A stretch of 6,713 bases of DNA from Hyphomicrobiales bacterium. Lineage in GTDB: Bacteria; Pseudomonadota; Alphaproteobacteria; Rhizobiales; Devosiaceae. The stretch's first letter is position 1. Each line of letters starts with the position of its first letter. A program made the position numbers and the translations under genes. Location of the stretch: contig JALWTJ010000215.1 of the NCBI GenBank assembly GCA_027082895.1, positions 1 through 6,713 on the forward strand. The letters are read 5' to 3'. This document shows positions 1 to 5,087 of this stretch, one piece after another. The notes beneath the pieces were generated by a model, which saw nothing but the letters and a program-made list of their open reading frames with translations, did no database searches and had not been told where the DNA came from.

Positions 1-417
1 GCCATGCAGCTGGTACGCAATCCGAAGCAGTTTGACGTGATCGTTACCGACAATCTGTTCGGGGACATTCTTTCGGATGCGGCGGCCATGCTGACCGGTT
101 CCCTGGGCATGCTGCCCTCGGCCTCTCTTGGGGCGCCGGACCCGGAAACGGGCAAGCGCAAGGCCCTTTACGAGCCGGTGCACGGTTCGGCACCCGACAT
201 TGCCGGCAAGGGCATTGCCAATCCCATCGCCATGATAGCCTCTTTTGCCATGGCCATGCGCTATTCGTTCAACGAGGTGACGCTGGCGGAACGGATCGAG
301 GGGGCTATTGCCGATGTGCTGGCGGATGGCCTGAGAACCGGGGACATCATGCAGGAAGGGTGCCGCGGGGTGAGCACGGAGGAAATGGGCGACGCCATCA
401 TTGCCCGGCTGGGATAG
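1..417 (+). CDS. leuB: 3-isopropylmalate dehydrogenase, C-terminal part (5' end outside window)
   Basis: This is the last 138 residues of LeuB, the cytoplasmic NAD-dependent enzyme that oxidises and decarboxylates 3-isopropylmalate to 2-oxoisocaproate in leucine synthesis. The frame is open from base 1 and ends at TAG 415-417. The full enzyme is about 350-370 residues, so roughly the C-terminal 40 percent is present and the cut is only the window edge. Two family signatures are clear. The metal- and substrate-binding stretch VTDNLFGDILSDAA lies near residues 17-30 and carries the conserved aspartates. The NAD-binding loop EPVHGSAPDIAGKGIANP lies near residues 58-75 and carries the His and the GSAPDIAGKG run. 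The end, DIMQEGCRGVSTEEMGDAI, is also typical. Isocitrate and tartrate dehydrogenases are relatives, but the SLGMLPSASLG segment and these loops fit LeuB best. asd lies downstream, a common alphaproteobacterial order, although another gene intervenes here. Confidence 0.96.
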   Translation, partial: AMQLVRNPKQFDVIVTDNLFGDILSDAAAMLTGSLGMLPSASLGAPDPETGKRKALYEPVHGSAPDIAGKGIANPIAMIASFAMAMRYSFNEVTLAERIEGAIADVLADGLRTGDIMQEGCRGVSTEEMGDAIIARLG

Positions 418-480
418 GCTGTTTCCCCAGGGCCGATTGACCTTTTGTTCATTCTGGTGATGAATGGTGGAGTAAACAGC
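418..480. repeat. Nested inverted repeats in the leuB-deacylase spacer
   Basis: Seven-base arms GCTGTTT (418-424) and AAACAGC (474-480) are exact reverse complements and bracket nearly the whole spacer after leuB. Inside them TTCAT (448-452) and ATGAA (460-464) form a second short dyad with a 7-base loop. No T-run follows, so this is not an obvious terminator. It could be a folded leader or an operator, or it could be chance. Confidence 0.3.
437..465 (+). promoter_or_regulatory. Candidate sigma70-type promoter for the lipid A deacylase gene
   Basis: TTGACC (437-442, five of six to the -35 consensus) is followed 17 bases later by ATGAAT (460-465, three of six to the -10 consensus). Transcription would begin near 472, giving a 5' leader of about 22 bases to the ATG at 494 or about 52 to the ATG at 524. 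The -35 is good and the -10 is weak. It overlaps a dyad at 448-464 that could be an operator. Confidence 0.35.
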
Positions 481-493
481 GGGGACAGGAGAC

Positions 494-1102
494 ATGCGGC
501 GGAACAATTCGAGGCAAACGGGGATGTGGCGGGCCGTGGGTGGTCTTTTCATGTCTCTGCTTCTGGCGGCAACTGTTCGCCCGGTCGTTGCGCAGGAAAC
601 GGGAAACGCGCCGTTCGGCATTTCCGAGTTCCGGGCCGGTGTACTGGCCCACTCCATCGATGATGTGGGCCCCAACGGGGAAATGCTCAACTTTACCCGG
701 CCGGTGGATCTGAGTTTTGAAATTCTTTTCCGCTCGCCCCAGATCGATGCCTTTTACTGGATCGGGTCGCCGCGTCCGGTTCTGGGGGCCAATCTGAACA
801 CGGGGGGGCTGGAAAGCTTTGTGCGGCTGGGGCTGAACTGGCATGTGCCCCTGTTTGACAGCCCGTTCTATGTGGAAGGAACATTTGGCGGCATGGTGCA
901 CAACGGGGCGCTGACCAGCGCAACCTATCCGGCGCGGCCCCTTGGCTGTTCGCTGCTGTTTTACGAATCGGCCGGCGTGGGGGCGAACGTGGCGGACAAC
1001 ATGACGGTGACCGCCTTTCTGGAACATTCTTCGTCTGCCAATATCTGCAACCCCAACCGGGGGTTGACCAATGCCGGGGTCAAGGTGGGCATCAGGTTCT
1101 GA
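494..1102 (+). CDS. PagL-like lipid A 3-O-deacylase (acyloxyacyl hydrolase family), secreted outer-membrane beta-barrel
   Basis: The product is 202 residues with an N-terminal signal peptide: positive residues, a hydrophobic core near residues 15-28, and likely cleavage after VVA (residue 33). The rest alternates like a small beta-barrel and ends in phenylalanine (IRF), as outer-membrane proteins do. The last 27 residues match the PagL active-site region: His178 and Ser180 in EHSSSAN, then NPNRGLTNAGVK. PagL enzymes remove the 3-O-linked acyl chain from lipid A in the outer leaflet, which lowers its inflammatory activity. By my alignment the acid residue of the P. aeruginosa PagL triad (Glu140) is Thr192 here, and the residue after the Ser is Ser181 rather than Asn. 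Two cysteines (in LGCSLL and NICNP) could pair. Start: ATG 494 has AGGAG only two bases upstream. ATG 524 (residue 11) has GAGG nine bases upstream and still gives a good signal peptide, so it is a real alternative. A terminator follows directly, so the gene looks monocistronic. Confidence 0.82.
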   Translation: MRRNNSRQTGMWRAVGGLFMSLLLAATVRPVVAQETGNAPFGISEFRAGVLAHSIDDVGPNGEMLNFTRPVDLSFEILFRSPQIDAFYWIGSPRPVLGANLNTGGLESFVRLGLNWHVPLFDSPFYVEGTFGGMVHNGALTSATYPARPLGCSLLFYESAGVGANVADNMTVTAFLEHSSSANICNPNRGLTNAGVKVGIRF

Positions 1103-1128
1103 GCCCGGTTGAAGCAACGGCCTTTTTT
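1103..1128 (+). terminator. Probable intrinsic terminator after the deacylase gene
   Basis: Immediately after the stop codon, CCGGTTG (1105-1111) can pair with CAACGG (1115-1120) around an AAG loop, with one bulged G. Six T residues follow at 1123-1128. The stem is short and imperfect, but the hairpin plus T-run order and its place right after a stop codon support termination. It implies that asd needs its own promoter in 1129-1443. Confidence 0.55.
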
Positions 1129-1206
1129 CCTGTGCCTTCAAAATTGTTGACTCGCGGGATGCAAAGGCTCAAAAGTGCCGCTGCACGAAACAGGCAGACA
1201 GGGATC

Positions 1207-1224
1207 ATGAACATTCTGGTTCAT
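1207..1224. promoter_or_regulatory. Operator-like dyad abutting a TTGACA box
   Basis: ATGAAC (1207-1212) and GTTCAT (1219-1224) are exact reverse complements separated by ATTCTG. The dyad runs straight into TTGACA (1225-1230), a perfect -35 hexamer. No good -10 lies 16-18 bases further on. The centre carries CATTCTGGT, which also occurs at 450-458 in the leader of the upstream gene. A regulator site or a hairpin are both possible. Confidence 0.3.
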
Positions 1225-1344
1225 TTGACATTTTCGGACATGTTTGCCCTTGACGGCCCGTTCGTGTGCCGCAAGGGGACCTTTGGGGCCGGGTGGACCA
1301 TCTGTGCGCCCCTGAAAACCACTACAAGCAAAAAAACCGTTTAG
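1207..1344 (+). CDS. Putative asd leader peptide (45 codons), speculative
   Basis: ATG 1207 has AGGG (1200-1203) just three bases upstream, and the frame runs to TAG 1342-1344. ATG 1240 in the same frame would give 34 residues. The body has no recognisable domain. What stands out is the end: codons 1315-1341 read Lys-Thr-Thr-Thr-Ser-Lys-Lys-Thr-Val, seven of nine being Lys or Thr, both end products of the pathway that asd serves. The stop codon directly abuts the inverted-repeat element before asd. This is the arrangement expected of an amino-acid-sensing leader peptide. Against it: the ribosome binding site is poorly spaced, the peptide is long for a leader, and no T-run terminator follows. 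It may be a chance open frame. Confidence 0.2.
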   Translation: MNILVHLTFSDMFALDGPFVCRKGTFGAGWTICAPLKTTTSKKTV

Positions 1345-1430
1345 CCGTTTCTCCCGTTCCTCTCCCGGCGGGAGAAGGGGCGGACATCGTGACCGTGGCG
1401 CGCTGGCGCTGCCCGGGAGAGGTGAAACGG
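1345..1430. repeat. GC-rich REP-like inverted-repeat element before asd
   Basis: The outer arms CCGTTTC (1345-1351) and GAAACGG (1424-1430) are exact complements. So are the inner arms CCTCTCCCGG (1359-1368) and CCGGGAGAGG (1413-1422). A local hairpin competes with them: TCTCCC (1361-1366) with GGGAGA (1370-1375) around GGC. In addition TTCTCCC (1349-1355) can pair with GGGAGAA (1370-1376). The middle (1394-1412) is rich in GCGC. The CTCTCCCGGCGGGAGA core resembles intergenic palindromic elements dispersed in many proteobacterial genomes. Whether this one is dispersed cannot be told from one copy. It ends three bases before the asd ribosome binding site, so it should be transcribed with asd. 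Confidence 0.65.
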
Positions 1431-1443
1431 AAAAGGAAATATC

Positions 1444-2490
1444 ATGACATATGTGGTTGCAGTCGTGGGGGCCACGGGCAATGTGGGCCGGGAAATGCTC
1501 AATGTGCTTCACGAACGGAATTTTCCCGCCAGCAAGGTCATTCCTCTGGCTTCCTCCCGTTCCGTGGGCAAGGAAATCAGTTACGGGGATACGGTGCTGA
1601 AGTGCCGGAACCTGGAGGGGATGGATTTTTCGCAGGTGGATATCTGCCTGATGTCGGCGGGCTCCGAAGTATCGCGGAACCTGGCGCAAAAGATCGGTGC
1701 GGCCGGCTGCATGGTGATCGACAATTCCTCCCTGTGGCGCTACCACGAGGATGTGCCGCTGGTGGTGCCCGAGGTCAACGGGCATGTGGTGGGCGAATAT
1801 CTGCAAAAGAATGATCGGCTGAACATCATTGCCAACCCCAACTGTTCCACGGCCCAGCTGGTGGTGGCGCTCAAGCCTCTGCATGATGCGGCGACCATCA
1901 AGCGGGCGGTGGTTGCCACCTACCAGTCCGTTTCAGGGGCCGGAAAGGCGGGGGGCGATGAACTCTGGCACCAGACCCGGGGGCTGATCGTTTCGGACTC
2001 GCCGGAGGCGGAGGTGTTCACCAAGCAGATTGCCTTCAATGTCATTCCCCATATCGATGTGTTCATGGAGGACGGATCGACACGGGAAGAATGGAAGGTG
2101 GTGGTGGAAACCAAGAAGATCGTGGATCCGAAAATCCGTGTTACCTGCACGGCGGTACGGGTGCCGGTGTTTGTCGGGCATTCCGAGGCGGTCAACCTGG
2201 AATTCGAGAACGAGATTTCGGCGGACGAGGCGCGGGACATCCTGCGGCAGGCGCCCGGTGTGATGGTGATCGACAAGCGGGAAGATGGTGGTTACATCAC
2301 GCCGGTCGAATGCGTGGGGGATTATGCCACCTTCGTTTCCCGGATTCGTGAAGATATCACGGTGGAAAACGGGCTCAATATCTGGGTGGTGTCGGACAAT
2401 CTGCGCAAAGGGGCGGCCCTGAATTCCGTGCAGATTGCCGAGTGCCTGATTGAACATGGCTGGCAGGGCAACCACCATGCAAAAGGGTGA
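1444..2490 (+). CDS. asd: Aspartate-semialdehyde dehydrogenase
   Basis: Asd is the cytoplasmic NADPH-dependent enzyme that reduces beta-aspartyl phosphate to aspartate semialdehyde, the branch-point precursor of lysine, diaminopimelate, threonine and methionine. The 348 residues are full length for the family. The N-terminal Rossmann fold begins with VVGATGNVG (residues 7-15), and SSRSVGK (37-43) fits the NADP phosphate-binding loop. The nucleophile is Cys134 in NPNCSTAQ, followed by the substrate loop YQSVSGAGKAG from residue 160, and His246 in VPVFVGHSE is the catalytic base position. The C-terminal NLRKGAALNSVQIAE is also conserved. The start is ATG 1444, with AAGGAA at 1433-1438 five bases upstream. 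The inverted-repeat element ends just before this ribosome binding site and may affect translation. No clear terminator follows the stop codon, but the next gene has its own promoter candidate. No key residue is missing. Confidence 0.97.
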   Translation: MTYVVAVVGATGNVGREMLNVLHERNFPASKVIPLASSRSVGKEISYGDTVLKCRNLEGMDFSQVDICLMSAGSEVSRNLAQKIGAAGCMVIDNSSLWRYHEDVPLVVPEVNGHVVGEYLQKNDRLNIIANPNCSTAQLVVALKPLHDAATIKRAVVATYQSVSGAGKAGGDELWHQTRGLIVSDSPEAEVFTKQIAFNVIPHIDVFMEDGSTREEWKVVVETKKIVDPKIRVTCTAVRVPVFVGHSEAVNLEFENEISADEARDILRQAPGVMVIDKREDGGYITPVECVGDYATFVSRIREDITVENGLNIWVVSDNLRKGAALNSVQIAECLIEHGWQGNHHAKG

Positions 2491-2554
2491 ACGGCCCTTG
2501 TCGTGATGTGATGGGTTTTTGCGGGTGACACGCAATAGCGATGTTATTCAATCG

Positions 2555-2583
2555 TTTACCCTGCCGTACAATCAACATTTAAT
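2555..2583 (+). promoter_or_regulatory. Candidate promoter for the GGDEF-EAL gene
   Basis: TTTACC (2555-2560, four of six) is separated by exactly 17 bases from TTTAAT (2578-2583, five of six). The region 2540-2590 is distinctly AT-rich compared with its surroundings. Transcription would start near 2590. That leaves only about 8 bases before GTG 2598 but 35-41 before GTG 2625 or GTG 2631, which bears on the start choice for the gene. A second possible pair, TTGCGG (2519-2524) with TGTTAT (2542-2547), is weaker. Confidence 0.5.
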
Positions 2584-2597
2584 GAAAATGTGGTCTT

Positions 2598-4604
2598 GTG
2601 CGTTCCCAGTGGAGCGTCGGGGTAGTGTTCGTGTACGATTTTCGGTTTTTTTCGCGCCTTTTTGGTATCGCATACAACAGTCCCGAGCTTGTTCGCGCCC
2701 AGTATCAGGCCATGGCGCGTCAGACCTGGCTGCTCAACCTGACACTGGTGGTTGCGACGCTGATTGTTGGCGTGCTCTTTCTTCCCGTGGCGCCCGCTTC
2801 TGAAACGCTGTTTTTTCCGGCTATTCTGCTTGCGGGGGATGCCTTGTTCCTGTTCTGGTTCGTCCGGGTTCCGGCGCATCTGGATCATGAAGAAGAAAAC
2901 CGCGCCATACTTGCCCGCCTGCATGCAACGGTATGGAGCGTGCTGCTGCTGGGTCCGGGATATTTCCTGTGGATCATGACCCTGTTTGGCCATGGGGACG
3001 TAGCATTGCACGGGGAACTGATTGCCATTGCGGTGGTTGTCAGCCTGGTTTCGGCCTTGTGTCTGATGCATGTGAGGGCCTCCGTGCTTTCCCTGATGCT
3101 GTCGGGGCATGTGCCCCTGATCATCTTTTTGTGGAACGTGGAGGGGGGCGCCTACAGGACGTCGGCAGTAGTGTTTGCGCTGGCATCCCTGACATTTACC
3201 GGGGTTCTTGTCAGCTATGGCCGGGACTTTGCGCGCATGGTGCGGCGCAAGACCATCATAGATGCGGAACGGGTCAAGGCGGAAAACCTGAGCCGGACGA
3301 ACAGGAAGCTGGCCAATGAAGACAGTCTGACCGGGCTGGCCAATCGTCGCCACTTCTTCAACCTGTTTGAAGAGGCGGAACGGAACATGGAACTGGGGCA
3401 ACTCGATGGCCTGTTCGTCGGGATTCTGGGGTTGGACGGGTTCCGGTCCGTCAATGATGTCTATGGGCACCGGTTGGGAGATGATGTGCTGGGCGTGGTT
3501 GGCCAGCGGTTGCGTGATGTGATGTGCAGGGGGGTGCTCATTGCCCGTCTGGGGGGAGACCAGTTTGGGATTCTGGTGCGAAGCGAACAGAAGCTGGTCG
3601 TGCTGCAGGAACTGGGTAACCGGATATGCGAGGCAATAAAGGCTCCCATGGAGGTGAACGGTATCCGGGTTGAAATCAGCGGATCCGTGGGGCTGGCAAA
3701 GTGGGAGGGGGTCCAGGATACATCTCAATCCCTGTTTGAAAAGGCGGACTTTGCCCTGTGTCGTGCCAAGAAGGAGGCCCGGGGCAGCGCCGTCATTTTC
3801 AATGCGTCCCATGCGGCCATGATGCGGGAAAGATCCGGTGTGGATCGCCTGATGCGGGAGGGGGCGTTCGAGGAAGAACTTTTCCTGGTGTTTCAGCCCC
3901 TGGTCTGCACCAAGGAGGGGAAAACGGTCGGTTTTGAGGTGCTGGCGCGCTGGATTTCCAGCGAAATGGGTTTCATTTCCCCGGATATCTTCATTGCATC
4001 GGCGGAACGAAACGGAATGATCAACCGGGTGACGGCTGTCCTGCTGGAAAAGGCGTTGCAGGAAGCCAAAGCCTGGCCGGAAGATGTATTCATGTCCTTC
4101 AACCTTTCGGCCCATGACATCATGTCTGGTACGGCCATTCTCAACCTGATTTCCATCGTGCGTTCCAGCGGGTTTGATCCGCGGCGGATCACTTTCGAGG
4201 TTACGGAAACCGCGATCATGGAAAATTTCGAGCAGGGCATGCAATCCCTGACGCTTCTGAAGAATCTGGGCTGCCGGATTGCCCTGGATGATTTCGGCAC
4301 CGGCTATTCTTCCCTGGCCTATGTGCGCTCCCTGCCGCTGGACAAGCTGAAGTTGGACCGCAGCTTCATTACCGATATTGAGACCGATGAAGGGGCCTGT
4401 GCCATCGTGCATACCATGGTGGAGATGTGCCAGAGCCTTGAATTGGAGTGCGTCATTGAAGGGGTGGAGACACGCGGGCAGCTGGGCATTCTCAATGCCA
4501 TGGGTGGTCACATCATTCAGGGCTACTTCTTTTCCCGCCCCCTCAAGGCAAAGCAGGCACTGGCCTATCTGCGTGAAGAGCGTTCGGTCAAGCTGGCCAG
4601 CTGA
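2598..4604 (+). CDS. Membrane-bound GGDEF-EAL protein, probable cyclic di-GMP phosphodiesterase with degenerate GGDEF domain
   Basis: Residues 44-207 contain about six hydrophobic helices (near 44-64, 69-90, 110-130, 138-158, 161-180, 189-207), forming a membrane sensor I do not recognise. A charged linker (208-240), possibly coiled, leads to the GGDEF domain from DSLTGLANRR (242-251). That domain looks inactive as a cyclase: the signature is GGDQF (319-323), the first metal Asp is Gly278 in LGLDGF, and the upstream RxxD inhibitory site is absent (CRGV). The EAL domain (about 425-660) keeps its catalytic set: Glu447 in EVL, Asn502, Glu534 in EVTE, Asp564-Asp565 in DDFGTGYSSL, Lys585, Glu621 in EGVET and Gln641. 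I infer that it hydrolyses c-di-GMP to pGpG at the inner membrane. The coordinates give the longest frame, from GTG 2598, and numbering follows it. That start lacks a ribosome binding site and sits almost at the predicted transcript start. GTG 2631, with GGGG eight bases upstream, or GTG 2625 is more likely. Confidence 0.93.
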   Translation: MRSQWSVGVVFVYDFRFFSRLFGIAYNSPELVRAQYQAMARQTWLLNLTLVVATLIVGVLFLPVAPASETLFFPAILLAGDALFLFWFVRVPAHLDHEEENRAILARLHATVWSVLLLGPGYFLWIMTLFGHGDVALHGELIAIAVVVSLVSALCLMHVRASVLSLMLSGHVPLIIFLWNVEGGAYRTSAVVFALASLTFTGVLVSYGRDFARMVRRKTIIDAERVKAENLSRTNRKLANEDSLTGLANRRHFFNLFEEAERNMELGQLDGLFVGILGLDGFRSVNDVYGHRLGDDVLGVVGQRLRDVMCRGVLIARLGGDQFGILVRSEQKLVVLQELGNRICEAIKAPMEVNGIRVEISGSVGLAKWEGVQDTSQSLFEKADFALCRAKKEARGSAVIFNASHAAMMRERSGVDRLMREGAFEEELFLVFQPLVCTKEGKTVGFEVLARWISSEMGFISPDIFIASAERNGMINRVTAVLLEKALQEAKAWPEDVFMSFNLSAHDIMSGTAILNLISIVRSSGFDPRRITFEVTETAIMENFEQGMQSLTLLKNLGCRIALDDFGTGYSSLAYVRSLPLDKLKLDRSFITDIETDEGACAIVHTMVEMCQSLELECVIEGVETRGQLGILNAMGGHIIQGYFFSRPLKAKQALAYLREERSVKLAS

Positions 4605-4615
4605 TCGTTCCTTTT

Positions 4616-4659
4616 GCCCGGCAGGCGCCGGGCGGTTCCGGCATGTTTTTTTTGCCGGA
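4616..4659 (+). terminator. Terminator region after the GGDEF-EAL gene with overlapping hairpins
   Basis: GCCCGGC (4616-4622) pairs with GCCGGGC (4627-4633) around AGGC. Alternatively GCCGG (4627-4631) pairs with CCGGC (4638-4642), which is followed after ATG by eight T residues (4646-4653), the form of an intrinsic terminator. A third pairing, TCCGGCA (4637-4643) with TGCCGGA (4653-4659), encloses the T-run as a loop. The position 12 bases after the stop codon supports termination, though which fold is used is unclear. Confidence 0.6.
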
Positions 4660-4787
4660 GGATTTCGGGAAAAACGCGCGCGGGCCTTTTGCTTTTGTGC
4701 TCTGGTCCCCTTTCCTTTTCCCTGCTAGACATGTTTCGGGCCGGAGGAAGACCCGTTTGCGGGCCGGGACGGGAACAGGGGGCGTGG

Positions 4788-5081
4788 ATGCGCTGGATTG
4801 CCATTTTTACCAACATCAAGGACAGCGATGCGCTGAGGAAAAAGCACCTGCAGGCGCACATGGATTATTTTGACCGGCTGGCGGGCACGATTACCCTGGC
4901 CGGCTCCACGACGCCGCCCGGTCAGTCTTTCAGCAATGGCGGGGTGTGGATCATAAAAGGCGTGAGTTATGAAGAAGCGCGCCGGATCTGCGAGGAAGAC
5001 CCGTTCTATCTGGCCGGATTGCGGGACAGGATCGATATCTTCGCGTTTACGGTGGCGCCCCGGTTCGACGAACTGGTCTGA
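4788..5081 (+). CDS. YciI family protein (YCII-related domain), function unknown
   Basis: A 97-residue single-domain protein of the YciI family, small dimeric ferredoxin-fold proteins. Most members have no proven reaction, although relatives are enzymes such as a chloromuconolactone dehalogenase. Features that fit are the N-terminal strand MRWIAIFTN, His24 in the KKHLQAHMDY helix, LAGS (37-40) in place of the usual LAGP, a strand GGVWIIKG (51-58), the helix YEEARRICEEDPF (61-73) with the conserved Asp-Pro-Phe, and a closing strand near 82-90. His24 and Asp71 are the likely active-site residues by family analogy. ATG 4788 was chosen because AGGGGG (4777-4782) lies five bases upstream and it gives the family's usual length. 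An in-frame ATG at 4731 lacks a ribosome binding site and would add non-family residues. The stop lies six bases before the exporter gene's ATG, so the two are probably one transcription unit. Confidence 0.88.
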   Translation: MRWIAIFTNIKDSDALRKKHLQAHMDYFDRLAGTITLAGSTTPPGQSFSNGGVWIIKGVSYEEARRICEEDPFYLAGLRDRIDIFAFTVAPRFDELV

Positions 5082-5087
5082 GACAGC

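Larger units (their letters stand above)
1103..1443. other. Long spacer before asd (341 bases)
   Basis: No well-supported protein gene lies here. In order it holds the deacylase terminator, three isolated -35-like boxes (TTGACT 1147-1152, TTGACA 1225-1230, TTGACG 1250-1255) without convincing -10 partners, a dyad at 1207-1224, a small open frame ending at 1344 with a Lys/Thr-rich tail, and a GC-rich inverted repeat at 1345-1430. The asd promoter must lie somewhere here if the upstream terminator works, but I cannot place it with confidence. Confidence 0.6.

Noticed and set aside
449..1141. A 230-codon minus-strand open frame opposite the deacylase gene
   Set aside because: It shadows the plus-strand gene. 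Composition is Pro/His/Arg-rich with no motif, and the plus-strand frame has a signal peptide and active-site motif.
1147..1175. TTGACT at 1147-1152 as the asd promoter
   Set aside because: The bases 16-18 positions downstream (CAAAAG or AAAAGT) match the -10 consensus poorly, and the site is about 290 bases from asd.
1138..1884. A 248-codon minus-strand open frame across the asd leader and the asd 5' end
   Set aside because: About 440 bases are antisense to asd, the start is inside asd, and the product shows no domain or membrane pattern. It is most likely a composition artefact, including the part over the spacer.
2483..2520. Possible terminator after asd (AAGGG 2483-2487 with CCCTT 2495-2499, and a T-run at 2516-2520)
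   Set aside because: The stem is only 5 bp, overlaps the stop codon, and is separated from the T-run by 16 bases, so it lacks intrinsic terminator geometry.
2556..4511. A 651-codon open frame on the minus strand, antisense to the GGDEF-EAL gene
   Set aside because: The product is rich in His, Gln, Pro and Arg with no domain, as expected from the reverse complement of a GC-rich gene with strong third-position bias. The plus-strand product has clear GGDEF and EAL motifs.
4731..4787. Upstream ATG at 4731 as the start of the YciI gene
   Set aside because: No ribosome binding site precedes it, and it would add 19 Gly/Arg-rich residues before the conserved N-terminal strand. ATG 4788 has a well-placed AGGGGG.
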